A stretch of 64,000 nucleotides of DNA from Oxyruncus cristatus (GCA_013399855.1 VXAY01001048.1:67484-131483); one strand, 5' to 3'; positions 1 through 14,093 are shown, counted from the first letter of the stretch. Made by a program: numbers and translations. The notes: generated by a model from the letters alone, not told the origin.

Positions 1-11
1 TTTTTTTTTTT

Positions 12-3000
12 CCCAGAACTGTATACTTTGCTTTTTCTTCCTTGGTCTGCAATTCCAAAAATGCACAAAATTTGCCCTGTGTTCGATATTTCGTGTATGC
101 TGGATGTATGTTCTTTAACACCTTTAATATCCCTAAAACTGGTTTTGTCCAGCTCCCGAGGCAGCTTTCCTTTGATGAACAATAACTGACCAATGAAGAA
201 CTTATCTAGCTGACGATTTCTGGTTTTGCTATGTGCTGGTAACTTCAGAGACTTTACAATTATCTAACATTGCACATCTCTGTTCTGTATTTTTGTTCTG
301 GGGTCGTAGTTCACTCTGCACAGGAAGGCTACTTATTATTACTATCTGTTAATTACAGATAAGCATCAAAATTGCTGTAGCAGTAGGCTTTATACAACAC
401 AATTGCTCAAAGCTAAGATAAAACTAAAACTAATTAGGTAATATTCACCTGGTCATTAAACAATTGCCATCACGGCTAAACAAGTTTAAACAAAAGCCAC
501 AGGCAAAGTCAAGCCAAATGAAGCTTGGCAAATCCTAGGTCTGAGACCTTGCCGAGCTCACGCAGTCCCTGACTCCTGTTGTCAGCAGTAACAATCCCAT
601 ATTCACTGGACTTGCAGGCTACAATGTTGCATGAAAAGAAACAGATGTGCTCCTGGTAATAAGAAAATTCCGAGGTGGAATCTTACATATAGTCTTGTCT
701 ACAACTGTTTGGATGCAAGGAAAGTGCAATACGTCATTTAAAGATTTACACGTGTTTTACTGCTCAACATGCATTCTTCCTCTTGCAAAAGGGATGCTTT
801 CCTGTCTGGAGAAAACATGTAGGATGCCAAAAATCTAATAAATATGTATAATGTTCAACTAAAACATTTTTGTAAACTGCAAACTGATTACTTTAGTCTC
901 TCAAAACTTTTTTTTCTTTTTTTTTTTTAATCTGTATTTTTGCTATATTTTAGCTTGGATTTATTTACTGTCATTTTAGGAAAAGCCACTTCTACATAGA
1001 GAAAAGTAATTGTTTTGATAGCTTTTGAGAACATTTGTTCAAAACATTTTTTTCTGAATATTCAGAAAACCTTAAAGGTTTGGATTGCCACAGAAATAAC
1101 ATTGGTAAGGCAGCAGAGCTGCAATACAACATTATCTTTATGTTTGGAGTGGGTTTTCTTCCAAGTCAAAAGTGTGTGTAATACAGGGCTTCTCACTTTC
1201 CTGGGTCCAAATACTAGAGAGTTTTAAAAATGAAGGTTTCAATTATTCATCCAGTAGATACTTCCCACAGTCTTTAATCATGTGGTATAGCACTGGTACT
1301 TTTGTAACATAATTTAATGGATATGTATTTGATTATTTTCCTACGTGTGGCATAAATATAGTGCTGTCTCACATTTAAAAATATCAAACACGCTACACCA
1401 ATGATCAAGGAGGGGCACATCTTTGGAAACCACGTTGTGAACAGAATTTATGTGAAATACAATTGAGTAAGTGAGATCCTTTTCTTTTGGAGACAGTAGT
1501 AGTAGAATTTTGAAATCTATATCGATTAGAAATCAATTACTGTAAGAAGTGTCATCATGCTAGAGGAACTTCCAAGATTGCATAAAAATCACTTACCATA
1601 CATAAGAGCTCCTGCAGGAAAAATATTCACTGTTAGTAGAATCAAAATCAACGTTCTTGGGTTATCATAACAGTGAAAGTCCTATATCCTAAAGAGGTTC
1701 TTAAAGTTTGTTATTGAGATTGTAAAGTCTATAGTTCCTCTTACAAACATTAAGCCATCTGAACAAAACTGTAAGGAAAGATTTAGTGGTAAGGCAGGAC
1801 AGCTGGATCTTGTAACTTCTATAGGGCCACGTTACCACAGCTTTGGTAACCAGCACTTGGGGTGAGAGCCCAGAAGGGGATGTGTAGAAGAGCTGTTTGC
1901 TGAGCAGGCAGAGCTGATGTCATTCCTCCCGGAGAAAAGAGCTGCAGCAGGAAGAAAAAAATTGCTGCAAGTTGGTTTCTTCTGCCAGGAAATTAACTAC
2001 AATTTATCACCTCACTCTTTTGAAGTAGATTAAGCAACACCCAACACAGTACCATAACTTTTCTTAGCTGTGCCTGGTATGGTGTCTGCTTCCCATCCCC
2101 TGGGAAGAGCCTGATGGGGGTGATGCCCACTGCCTTTGCCTCAAAGGTGTATCCAGGCCCTTAATATTCTCATGAAAAGAAAGCATGGGTAGAAAGAGTG
2201 AGGGAGTTAGCAAGTGCTTTTTTTAGTGAGTTTGGAAACGCAGATTTTTCTCCTTGCAGAGAATGATAGTGCCTATGAATTAACCTTGAAAGGGTATTTA
2301 GCTAAGGCTGTGATCTTCTACATTAGTTTAGAAAAAAACCTACTTCTGTAATAGCTGGAATAGTTGAACTTGTTCTAAATTTGGGTCTGCAACCAAAGTA
2401 CCTGTTGGTTTGTTTTTAAAAGGTATTTTGCAGACCGATTTTTAATTAATAAAATACTGAAGTGGCCAACTTCTAAAACACTTGCAATATTTACTCTCAT
2501 GATTTCTTTCTTCCTGATATACAGCCTTGGATATGCAGTCAGACATGTGTAAGTTTTGTATCTACTGGATTTAACTCGTAGGATACCCAAAGGACAGGTG
2601 GCTTAAAAATGTTTCTTTCATCCTAAAAGAGTAGATTTTAACTAGGAACAATTATTGCTAAAATCATATTTACTGCTTATCTCCTACACTGCCATTCAAT
2701 TTCTAAGGAAATCTGAATTTTTAAATCACATTAAAGCCTAGTAGAACTCAGAACACCTTAAAACGAAAGAACTGTTATAAGTCTGTGTTATCAGGGTGAA
2801 CCTAGTTAAATTAGACATTTTCTATAGGCATATTTTATCTTTGTCATTGAAACGATAAAAAGATTATGGTAAAAGAACATTTTGAGAATGAAGAATTTTT
2901 CTGCCTCAAGATTAGAGCTTCCATTATGTTGCTCTAGTTGGGAGAAATTTAAATGCAGAACCCATTGCAGACTTTATTTTTGTGAAGGCTGGGATCAAAA

Positions 3001-3059
3001 GGAAATTAATCTGTTACATAAGAACCATCAGAAACTACGTGATCAAAGGATCAGTGCTC
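12..3059. other. Non-coding stretch, no gene recognised
   Basis: The window opens with a T11 run. The stretch is AT-rich unique sequence with short open frames only. A somewhat GC-richer part at about 1790-2170 matches no repeat I know and could be an old, unrecognised element. No RNA gene was seen. Confidence 0.6.
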
Positions 3060-3475
3060 AGGCCTCATCTAGTCAAGTTTTGAATATCTCTAAAGATAAT
3101 AACTTCTCAACATCTCTATGTACCTATTCCAGCATTTGACCTCCCTCATTAAGAAAATCTTTTATAAAATACCCAGTTGGACTTATTCAGGTTGAGAACC
3201 TGGTTCCTTATCTCTTATTCTTTCTGTGACACTCCACTGGACTCGCTCAAATCTGATTCTGTGCCTGTCATCTTACCAGAGAGCCCAAACTGGTCACAGT
3301 ACTTCACATGGGGTCTCACAAGTGCTCAAGTGAGGGGGCAGATCTTCCCCCTCTTCCACAGAGCTGCTGTCTACACTTTGGGTAATGCAGCCCCAGACAC
3401 TCTTGTCTGTCTTTGGCTGGGGTTTTACTATCTGTGGTTCAGGACCACACTAAGATGCATTAGATACACTGAGAA
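3060..3475 (-). mobile_element. CR1 LINE, decayed 3'-end fragment, minus orientation
   Basis: CR1 is the dominant non-LTR retrotransposon of birds, and most copies are truncated at the 5' end. Read on the plus strand, this stretch follows the reverse complement of the CR1 3' region. Recognisable blocks are 'ctattccagcatttgacc' near 3124, 'ccactggactcgctcaa' near 3233, 'ggtcacagtacttcac' near 3291, 'ggtctcacaagtgctcaa' near 3312 and 'taatgcagcccc' near 3382. The expected block between about 3170 and 3220 is shortened, so there is an internal deletion. Many substitutions show that the copy is old. The homology before 3060 is weaker and may reach about 2985. Short reading frames across it are not genes. 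Family assignment is from memory of CR1 consensus sequences; the subfamily cannot be given. Confidence 0.85.
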
Positions 3476-4304
3476 AAAATGTTCATGTTTATGTGTCTAT
3501 GTGGTGTGTCAGCTACATTGCATTACTCTTTTTCATGGTTAGTCCTTTCTGATAATGTGCTCTCTGATATTTGCCATTCATAAATGCATTCCTATATACC
3601 CTAGAGCTGTAATACTCAAAAAAAATATCAAGTCAGATCTTGCACACTTCACAAAGATTTCATAAACCAGTGCGTGGAAGGGAAAGAGGAACATGCAAAG
3701 AAAACTTTGTTACAGAAGGAGGACCAATGGTCAATACAGGTCAGTATTTATTTTGAGTTTGTATTTAGACACCGGTTTTGTTGGTGTAGGAAGCTTCTGA
3801 AAGCCTAATCCTTCAGATCAGGTTAGAAGTCAGGTTTCAAATAATGGTGTTCATTGTTACTCTGGGTTCTTTTCCTCAGTAGTGAGGTTATCTTCTATTT
3901 ACAATCTGCTTACCTAAATCCTTTTTTGGATGATATATCATCATGGCTTTTCAGTCTTTGCTGTGCTGCTTTGTGTGCCCTGAAGACTTTGTCAGAACAG
4001 AAGGTTCAGCACTTTTACAGCTGCGGGTTAGTCTGAATAGTGCGTGGAAAGCCTACATGTGATACCTGCTTCACACTGAATATACTCGCTCAGAAGATTA
4101 GATCATAAAATAATTTTATTTCATTTTGTTTGTGTTTTGTTACCAGCATAACAAATATGGTCATTATCCTTATAACCATATGCTGTTCAATGGTTAATTC
4201 ATTCTTGAAGCGAGATGCATTTTAATGAGGGCTAAAATAATTTATGTGCACAGAGGAGTTTGCAAATTTATGCAGCTCACCGAGAGCAGAAATAACCCAG
4301 TAAA
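3476..4304. other. Non-coding spacer between CR1 and LTR copy 1
   Basis: Unique AT-rich sequence. The open frames present (up to about 60 codons) have hydrophobic, chance-like translations. Confidence 0.6.
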
Positions 4305-4888
4305 TGTTTGTGCTGGCTGGGGTAGAGTTAATTTTCCTCACAGTGGCTGGTATGGGGCTGTGTTTTGGGTTTGGGCTGGAGAAAGTGTTGTCAATATAGA
4401 GAAGTTTTCATTACTGCTGAGCTGTGCTTACGCAGAGCCAAAGTCTTTGCTGCCTCTCCCACCAGCCCACCAGGGAGCTGCCTGGAGGGCACAAGGGGGG
4501 CACGTGAGGGGGCACGTCCAGGACAGGTGACCTGAGGGACGTACTGTACCACATGTCGTCATACTCAGTGCATAAACCTGGAGGAAGAGGAAGGAAGGGA
4601 GGGAAGTTGGAAGCGATGACGTTTGTCTTCCCAAGTCACCGCTCCGTGTGAGAGAGCCCTACTCTCCTGGGAATGGCTGAGCACCTGCCTGCCCATGGGA
4701 AGTGGGGAATGAATTCCTTGTTTTGCCCTGTTTTTGTGCTCAGATTTTGCTTTACTTGATAATTTGTCTTTATTTCAACCCACAAGTTTTCTCACTTTTA
4801 CTCTTCCAATTCTCTCCCCATCCCACCGGGGGCAGGGGGAGCAGCTGAGCAGGGTTCAGTTCCTGGCTGGGGTTAAACCATGATAACA
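4305..4888 (+). mobile_element. Solo LTR of an avian endogenous retrovirus (copy 1, nearly full length)
   Basis: About 584 bp begins with TG (near 4305) and ends with CA (near 4888). It matches a widespread avian ERV LTR from end to end. Diagnostic blocks are 'ggggtagagttaattttc' near 4319, 'ggtatggggctgtgtttt' near 4348, 'gtttgtcttcccaagtca' at 4621, 'tgcccatgggaagtgggg' near 4691, 'caacccacaagttttctc' near 4777 and 'ctggctggggttaaacca' at 4863. The usual TATA-like element survives only as 'cataaa' near 4571, and the polyadenylation signal expected near 4758 is mutated. No internal gag, pol or env sequence lies on either side, so this is a solo LTR left by recombination. I could not find a clear target-site duplication, so the ends are good to a few bases only. 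Confidence 0.85.
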
Positions 4889-7800
4889 TTTTTGGGTTTT
4901 AATGTGAAAAATACTCAGTTTATTGAACTGGCTAAATCAATATGGGTGTTTTATTGAGCGACCCTAAGTTATTTTTATGCATTATAAAATTAAGTTTGAG
5001 ATGAGAGTAATCTGTTTAATTGAAGAATGTGGTAACTTAGGCTTTTTCCTTGTGGACAGCACAGCATAAATGTTGTGCAATATATTAATGTAATCACCTG
5101 CATCTTAAAGTAAAGGGGAGTTTATATATTTCACCCTGAGCTGAAATAATAAGACACATCAATTCTAAGGAACAGAATGCAGAAGTCTAAAAACAAGCTT
5201 TTCAGTAAACAACTTTTTTTTTTTTTCATCTTTTCTTTGGCAGGTGGGACAGCTTTGATTTAAGAACTACTTTGCTAAAGTATGGCAATAGAGACAATCT
5301 ATGGAGTTATCCCAATTAAGAGGATGGGACTGTATTAATTTGATAACCCATTAGCACTCTTCTGTGATTTTAATTTGCAGGACAACTTTCTTTTTCCTGT
5401 AGGAAAATAATTTGCTTACATTTCTTCAGTGGATCTCCAGTAGAATTTATCATACTCGGTATCAGATTTCATATGCTGTTCTCGAATCTAATTTAACATA
5501 TATTTCAGTTTATGTAAACTCTAAATTTGCTGTCTTTTGCTCTTCAGAATTTTCTTATGAGATATTATCTCCACGCAGGAAACAAATGAAGTTCAGTTCT
5601 TCTTTCAGTACATTTGCATTTGGTTTATCTGGAATAAGACACCTTTTGTGTGGGTGTGGCCATCTTACACTCTAAACCAGGACATCCTGGCTTTTTTTGG
5701 CTATTCCTACGTCTACAAAAAATTAATCTGCTCCTGAAAACACTTGCCTGGTGTCTGCTTTGCTGACTCAGTCTTCGCAGCAACCATAGCTGAGAATCCA
5801 ATAAACCCTTTCAGGCTGGAAAAATTACTTTTCCCCTCATATGAGTATTTAACACATGAAAGTTGCTCGAGGCATATCCCGAAGCAGTTGCTCAAATGGA
5901 GCTGCTGTGTGTCAGTACCACACTGGCATATCCTCTCTGCTCTCTTCCCACACATTTTCTAGTGTACAAGTAGGGCAGAAATGTGACACTGACCCCAAAA
6001 AAATAGAGCCTTATTCATTTGTTGTAGATTATTAAATGTCATGCCTAAAGATATGTAAACCCCATCTGTCTCGTATACAAATGAGGAAAAAAAATAATAG
6101 GCTACCTTTTTTCTTCAGTGAGATAATGTTAATTTGGTATTATTGCAGTTTATTCTATTTTAATTTGCTCTATCAGCTTCAGCAGTCTGGAAATGTTGGT
6201 TTCTCACTGGAATCTCTGACATTCCGCTTTTTAAAGGAATGGCATAAAAAAAAGGGAATATACAACAGTGTCAAATTCACAGGAAGCTCTTCACATTCTC
6301 AGCCTGCTATAAACTCTTCTTATAGATTGAAAGTGATCTCCAGGGGATGTTTTAGCATAGCACTGCTCAAATTTAGATCATTGGTTGGACTGTGCATCAT
6401 TCGCTTGTGTCGAGGTGTTGTTCTTCTATTCCCTTTTGTTTTCTCCTTAAATGCATTACAGATATTTACTGCATTAGGGCCTAGCAAATAAAACAAACAA
6501 AAAAAGTTTGCAGTGTTTTCACTGGTGAGCATGGGGGGTTTTTTTCTATTTTTCATTTTTTAGTACATTATCCTCAAAACTGAAGGCGCATGGGAATGTC
6601 TTTTTTCTTACTGGCTGCTTTTTTCCTGTTCGACATGTTCATGGATTTCAGCCATAAGCAGTCATAATTTAAATAATCATATGTTTCCTTTCTGACATTT
6701 TTCTCCTTCTCGTTATTATTGCACTCGGGAAAATTTGATTATGTTTTTAAATAGAAATAAAAAAATCACAAACGAAGGAACAAAATATGTGAATTCTTAA
6801 TCTGAAGAAATATTCAACTAGTGCAAATAAACATGACAGTACTTGGACCCAGCGAGCTGTTGCATAACACAGGAGAAGTTATGTTGAGGGTGATGGACCA
6901 CGGATCTGTATTGAAGATAATGATGTGGAAATGAATCGTTCTGAGCAAAAAGGAAAACAGAAGGAATTTATCCTTCAGACATCATTTTGATTTTGGTGCT
7001 GTTGGAAAGGGGAAAGTGATAGGTCTCAAGCCAAATATATAAGTTTTCTTTATTCCAATATTCCAAACAGATTTTTTAATTGCTTTTGGGAGTTTTTTGT
7101 TTGGGGTTTTTTTGTGTGTTTGTTTTTTTTTTTTAATTATTATTATTTTCCTAATCTTGCCTGGTCAAACAAACAAAAATAGAAAACATTGGTCTCTCGA
7201 CTGAATTAATTTTGTGGATATTTCCAGTTTGATGCATCTGTAGCCCTCATCTGAAATGTTTTGTGGCAGAGAAAAAGAGGCAAGCACAGTTAAAAATGGA
7301 CTTAAAACAGGTCAATTGAGTACAACTGTGATGTACCAACAACTTTAAGTGGCTGATTACAGCTTACTTGCTTGATAAGTGCAGCAGCTGTGCTAGGATA
7401 GAAAGAGGCCATAATGATGTGTTGGCACTATTAAAATGACAGTAAATAAACCAGTTTCTCCATTGAATACTATTCTCAATTTCTACTTTATTCACTGCCC
7501 AATTCAGAGTTTATAGCGTCTGTGTTACAATAGTGGCCGAGTGCACAGTTAAAAGGAAGGTGCTTTTTTTCAGTGTACAGTATAGACTATTTTTCAGTAT
7601 TTTACAGCCAAAATAGACAGCAGTGCTGAGAGAGATCAGGGGCACAGTGAACTGAGGTGACTTACACAAGGTCAAACAAGAAGTCTTCAGAGAATAAGGA
7701 ATTCAGCTTAAATCTCTCATCCTTTGCCTTTACCATAAATACACTGGCAATTGGCTTATCTCTAAAAGCTGGGCAAAGAGGTATTGTCAAGTCTCCCATT

Positions 7801-9710
7801 TGAATTCTTTTTTCTTCTGTCTATCCATAACCTCAGTGTAATCCTTTATTAAAAATACTTCATTTTCCCCCAGATCATTACATGAATCATTATCAGCACA
7901 GGAAGACTCATGAGGTTACTGACAATAACAAAGCAGAACATGTGAGTTATGAAAGAAAACACTCTGGAGCTCAAACAGATTTCTCTTTCAAGCTTCTCAG
8001 GAGGCATTAGAAACAATGGGAAAATATAATAAAAGTCTTACTTTCAGAGGTGTTGAACTGCCACATCTGTTGAAGATCAGTGGGAGTTACAGATGCTGTG
8101 TGCCTCAGTACACCAAGCCAATAATTTTAAATCTACTTCAATCATCGTCACCTTAAGATCATAACAATAAGGCTAATTGTGTACTCCTTCCACTAACCAT
8201 TCCATTAACCATCATATCACTCAGGGTGCAGTATTCAGAGGTGACATTGCTTATGGTCAGAGTATCAATTTAAATGGTAGGACACTCCCTAAATCCATAC
8301 TGTCATACAAATTTCAAATGCCAGAAGCTCTGCAGAGAAACTTAAGGCATGTGGCAGTAGGTATGAGCAGGGATATTTAGAAGAACTTTGATCTTTTAAA
8401 GCAACAGCAGCTGAACCTTGGGCTGTCCACCCGGGCAAAGTGTGTTGCCCAGGTGAAGCATAAGTAGAAATGATGCTTGGCATGTAACAGGTGGAACTGC
8501 CTTGGAGCTGGAGCAGATTTTGTGTGAAAAAAATCCTTGAAATGTATTGCTGTGTTCCTTTGGGATGTCTTTACCTTTTGGCAGAACCAAACAATGGATG
8601 AATACATCTTCAAAAATCTCTCTGTTGAAAGGAGGCAATGACTTTTCTGTTGCAGCTGTTCCAAAGTGGTTCACTTTGAATTCCTTTGTAGTTACTCTAC
8701 AGCATTTGCTTTGCATCACTTTTTGTTTTGCAGGTGCAAACGTCAGCATATTCAAGCATTGAGGGATCTGATTTGGAGAGTTTTGAAAGACAGGATTTCT
8801 TTTTCCCCCTCTGTCTCCCCTTGCCAAGCAGAGTTGGATCTTTGTGTGCAAGCCCTACAACTCTGTTGCAGGAAAATATATTCTTACGATTCACATCAGT
8901 TTTCCTTCCTCTTCTTCACCCTGATCCTTGGGTCATTTTTATAAACCTCAGCAAACTATTAAAGAACCCACCCATCAACTGACATGCAGAGCAAGTTGTT
9001 ATGCACATCTCTACATATACAAAGGTATTCTTTTTTACTTCAGATCTGCAACTGATTGCTGAATTTATTCTCCGAAGTAGCTCCATTGCAGTTCCCACCA
9101 TCACAACCATAACCTTTGTGTTCTTGCTACCAGTAACTTTTGCAGGGCAACAGCAGTGGAACAATTTCTCATTATCTAGAAGGACTCTTAAGTTTTCAAC
9201 ACTTAGAATTTTTTGCATTTAAGGAAAAGAATAAATTGCTCAAATCCATGAAAGAGGAGGGGCTTGGAGCATGAAGCAGGAGGCCTGAGGAACGCGGTTG
9301 TAAAGGGATCCAAAGAAAAGGGCTGCTGCTTTGCACACCGAGGTTCTGAAAAAACAAATTCTGCAAAAACGTGGTTTCCTGTGTCCCTCATCTATCCTTT
9401 CTCAGCTCTTCAAGTTTAATTATTCCTCTTAAATGTCTGAAAAAAAGAGAAGTTGTAAAACATTATTGCAAGTAGAAGACAATGTATTCTGCTCTTGAGT
9501 TAAGAATTGTCACCAGCAAAAGGCACTTGTTACAGAATTAGGGTTAAGACCTTAGAAACCCAGTCAGTAAGAGGCTTAAAAATTAGATGGCTCTCTGAAA
9601 CAGGTAGTCTTCTTTAAGAAAGCACTTTAATCTATGAGTGCATCTCCAGGTATAGAGAAGGTTTAGCAATATTATCTCCAACTAATATTACCTTCTGGGT
9701 TGAACCTTTT
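4889..9710. other. Non-coding stretch, no gene recognised
   Basis: Apart from the 7091 low-complexity tract, this is unique sequence. Overlapping open frames on both strands at 5.7-5.96 kb and 8.4-8.95 kb (up to 151 codons) have no family signature. A possible acceptor 'gttttgcag' at about 8725-8733 precedes a protein-like run (SAYSSIEGSDLESFERQ), but no GT donor follows it. Confidence 0.55.
7091..7149. repeat. T/G-rich low-complexity tract followed by (ATT)n
   Basis: The tract is almost purely T and G (runs such as 'tttgtttggggttttttt'), then T13 and a short ATT repeat. It is one of sixteen similar strand-asymmetric tracts in the window. Confidence 0.85.
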
Positions 9711-9768
9711 AGTTTTTTGGGTTGTTTTTTGTTTGGTTTTTTTGTGTGTGTGTGGGGGGGTTTTTTGT
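9711..9768. repeat. T/G-rich low-complexity tract
   Basis: Nearly uninterrupted T and G, including a short (GT)n and a G7 run (near 9754-9760). Confidence 0.85.
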
Positions 9769-12700
9769 GACATACAAAATACAGTTTTAATTTTGTTTGT
9801 TTAATGTCAAAAATATTTGTTTTGTCATTTGTCAAATGTGCCTTCAAGAATCATGGAACTTGACATTGAGAACTGGATCTGTTTTGAGAGTGTGGAAGTT
9901 GAGGATTTCCATTCTGTATTTGTGTTTGAGTAACAAATTCTTACCACAAAAAGTCTTTGAGAAGCCTCAGAAGGGAAAGTTGCCATGGAGACAAAAAAAA
10001 AAAAAGAGTTCATTTTTATTCATGAGTTATTGTAAGGGAGGGACAGGCCTAATTAAAGCTGTTTCAGCCCTATTTATCCACAAATATCTACATAAAAAGA
10101 TCTTGCCTCAAGTGAAGTTCATTCCTCAAAAGCATACTGGTTTTCCCATGTACTCCAAAGAAGTAGTCTGTAGTTTTCCACGACCACAATGAATACTAAA
10201 TATTCTAAATTATTGAGTCTATCCTTGCTGCATATTTTGGGAGAAAAAATTAATCACTGTTGCCCCTGAAACAGTGTTTCTGAATACACTATTGAGGATA
10301 TATACCACAAAAGAGATAATAAAATTGTTCATATAAATGAAAAGAATGAGACAAAAGTACACTTCCTTTTTGTGTAAGTGTAGATGTATAAAATATCAGC
10401 CCAGGGTCAATGTGACTTGTGTTTCAAATTACTGAATAATTGATGCTTCTGTCTTCTGGATTTATCTAGAGATTGCTTAAAGCTCTGCTGTTTCTACCTG
10501 TGTAAAAGATGTTAGTTCCAGATTTTGTTTTATCTGCTCTATATTTAATACCTTTTCTCTTTGCCCTCTCCAATCCAGCACTGGAGAATGGATATGTCAG
10601 CTGGTTTTACGTGGGGTAAATAATATTCCTGCATTTCAGATGCTCCATCGCACTATCAGACACTTCATCACAGATTTACATCGTCCTTCTCCTTCCTGAA
10701 TTTTGCAGTGAGGTTGTTTTCCACTTCAGCTTCCCATTTTACTGTCAGATGGGCAGAAGGATTGTACATGTGGCCTTATTCTGCCATTGGACACATAGTT
10801 ATTTGTATTTTCATTTGTATTCCTCAAATAATTCTACAGCTCAGCTATAGCTGAGCCTGAGGAATGGTGCAGAATCTTGTTGCCATACTCTTGTCTCCCT
10901 TTGTTGTGTCAAAGTGAGCTTCCATTTCTCATTTATGAATTAGTTTCTTCTGAATGTGTCGTAGTTCACAGTGGGGCTCCAATGGGTTACAAGTTTGGTT
11001 TAAGACATGAAGTTCTATTGGGGCTCAATGTATTGCGTTAATTTATTATTTCTATTTACATAACACAGCATTTTTTCCTGCAGTGTCATTTGCCACTTCC
11101 ACTAAACAATAATACTCTGAGGTTTCCTTCAGATTATACACCTTTTTGAGAACTGAGTGCTACATGGAACAGCCAAGTCAAGAGTTTCCTGCCTTCCTAG
11201 AGCTTTTGAGGGAGACTGATAAAACTGGACATGTCAGCAAGGCATTCAGCACCCACTCATATTTGAGCTAAAATACATTGAATTTGTTTTCCAGAACTGG
11301 ACACCACATTAGAAAATTCTGACTTCTATTTTTTCCAGTTCTTTCTTTTAAAAAAAAAAAATCTGTCAGCTTAGTCCCAGACAGAAACAGACAAAAATGA
11401 TGAAACAACAACTGTTCCTTGTATTATAGTCTGTTTAGAGGACAAGAAGTTGAGAAAAAAAAAGAAGTTGTGGGTGGACACAATCCTCTGGATTAATATA
11501 ATTTTGTGAGGTTTCTATTTTTACCTTTGGTAGCTGACTTTAGCTTCAGTTTCTAATGTCTCAGCCTGGGACTTAGACTGTGTTTCATATTCTGGTGAGC
11601 TGACTTTCAGACTGACCTAATTCCTTAAAAATAAGAAAAGAAGAACAGGTCATTGGGGTTTCTGTTTCTTTGCTCTAAGCATAGCTTCACGTTTCAGACA
11701 AAAATAAAGAATGAGGAGCGCAGAGTTAGCCAAAATTACAATATTTTTCAAGCATACCTTCTGAGACTGCATATTCTTTGTAATCTACACAGAATAGATT
11801 ATAATGTTCCAATATTTTACATTTACATAAGCCTATTCTAGTACAGCTTTCAGTTTCTGCATTACTTCTGCTGAATTGCTGTGATATTTGGCAAAAAATA
11901 CAATGTGCATTTTCACTTTTATTCAAGAATTATTATTACTGTGATTGCTATTGAGCAGAATGTAACTAATCCACAGGCGAATAAATAAGAGGGGAGGAAA
12001 AATAAAAATCTCCTTTCATGAGCCTGCACAGGTTTTGAAGCATCACTAACAAAACACCCACTAATATTTACAATATCTTGTATATAATTGTACTTCAATC
12101 ATATTCTATTATAGGTAGTGCTTGCACATTTCTTTCTGCTTTCCTGTTATTTTGCAGGCTGGATAAGCAAGATGTATTCTACTGCTTTTGGCTAGAGTTT
12201 AGCCCCTACAAATATCAAATATCAACATATTATTCAGGATCTTAACCGGGGTAGGTACATCCAGAATGTTTCTGTTTTAAGGGAAATTAAACTGGACACA
12301 ATAACCAACTTCAGAAAAACAGAATTCCAAGCAATGTTTGAGAAAAATGTAAAATAACAGGGGAGTTGTGTTTCTGGAATAGCTTCTGTGATTTCAGTGT
12401 AACTCTATGAAAGGTAAACAATTGCCTTATCTGAGTATTAGTAGCAATGTCTCCCTTCTTCCTGTCTCTTCTGCTAACTGGAAAACTGTGGGAATCTGCC
12501 TTCAGTGAGCTTCATACCAAATCCAAGGCAAAGAAAAATAGAGGAAATCAATTTGCGAGGTTTTTTTTTTTTTCCTTTCTTTTCAATTGCTATTGACGAA
12601 GCATCAGCAGGTAACTGAGCCTTAAGATGAGCTTCCTATCTGTGATCTAAGGTTAATTTGGAATTGTCCAACTGCATAAGTAGGTTTCAAAGACAGAACA

Positions 12701-13542
12701 GTAACTTTGTGTGTCTGCCAGGTGAAGTTGCAATTAAGTGCAGTGCTCCCTATCTGCTCGGCACTTCTCAAGGGATAAAAGGAAGTGAGCCCTTAGTTTC
12801 TAAACCTTAGGTAAACACCATCAAACATGTGTATGTGTAGATCTTGATGACTGCAGTAGCAAAGCAGCAGAAAAGCACAGCCCTCCTGTTAACCAGACAA
12901 GGAGGATTTTATTAAATATCCAAGTATTTGCTAGTTAGGTCTAGGAAAAATGAATATGTGTATAAGCAATTTATATCTCACCTAGTCTACACTGACACAA
13001 CTTGAAATGAACTGTGCTGCACTCTTGGAATCCAGCGTTAATTTAAGGCTCTATTTTGCCCTATGTCATATGAAATATTCATCGACCAAACACATTCTTC
13101 AGAAAACAATTACTGTAATTCAATCCCATATAGAAATTCATTGTTCCCTCCATTTCATTATCTCCCATCCTTCTCTCCATTGCCTACTCTTAACTATTGC
13201 CTCCAGAGCTTGTCCAGTGCCTCAATTATCAGGTTTCTCCGTATTCATACTGGTTCTCAGCTATTTTCCATATTCCACTGTGCAAAACTTTGTAGGACTG
13301 ATATGTACTCTCACTTTTCCCAGGAGAGAGCAGTTGGAATCTTATTCCATCTTTTGCAGCACTACAATATGTTGAGCTGTATTCTCTCCCCACCCACACA
13401 CACCCAAAGAATTTAGAATGTTACCTTAGACACTTTATTATAAGGTGGTTGATATCTAACGCCAGAGAAATAGTTGAAACTTTGCCTAATTCGAACATTT
13501 TACTAAAATTAATAAAAAATAATGAAAGTAGCTATAATAATG

Positions 13543-13583
13543 GAAAAAAACCCCAACCAAACAAAAACAAAACAAACCACCAC
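13543..13583. repeat. A/C-rich low-complexity tract
   Basis: A7 followed by CAA/CCAA/ACAAA units; the complement of the T/G tract type. Confidence 0.8.
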
Positions 13584-14017
13584 TCAAGTAAAAACAATAA
13601 TGCCCAAAACACTTGCATCTCAGATGATATGTTAGTTAAATACAGTCTGTACCACAACTGCTCCTGAGAAGGTGCCTGAAAGGTAACTGAGGAGGGCTCA
13701 GATCACTGATAAGGATGACACCATGTTATCCACAGTCTAAATCAGAGTACAGTGTGTAGCTTACCTTATCCTTAGGTCCAGCAACGAGGAAAAGACTCTG
13801 GTGCTTCTTCCCAGGAGACCTTCATTTTTCTGGAGAGCAGTTGAAGCTGCTGACAGTTGTTCCTCTGGGACTGTCCAAGGATCTTTCTACTGAATAGTAA
13901 GCTCTCTTTTTCAGGTTGGTTTTCTGTCACCAATACCATGGTTTGGGCAAAATGTTATTGTCAGTGATTCGATCCAACCATTATCCCATTCATTTACTGT
14001 TGCTGGTTATTTCCTGC

Positions 14018-14093
14018 TCTTACTTTTGGGTACTAGTCTCCAGACAGAGTAGTTTACCTCTTCGTCTTACTTTTGGGTCTTACTAATCTCCAG
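14018..14093. repeat. Imperfect direct repeat, about 47-bp period
   Basis: 'tcttacttttgggtactagt' begins at 14018, and 'tcttacttttgggtcttact' begins at 14065. Each copy continues into 'ctccag'. The second copy has a 3-bp insertion. This is a local duplication; the flanking 13.7-14.25 kb is not recognised. Confidence 0.8.

Noticed and set aside
3177..3542. 121-codon open frame, plus strand
   Set aside because: It lies in the antisense strand of a decayed CR1 3' untranslated region.
4225..4634. Frames of 68 and 101 codons on opposite strands
   Set aside because: They fall in LTR copy 1 and have no ERV protein similarity.
6036..6491. 151-codon open frame, plus strand
   Set aside because: Hydrophobic, chance-like composition, no family signature and a competing frame on the opposite strand.
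8396..8851. 151-codon minus-strand frame and overlapping frames on both strands
   Set aside because: Several mutually overlapping frames in one region point to low stop density rather than a gene; no recognisable domain.
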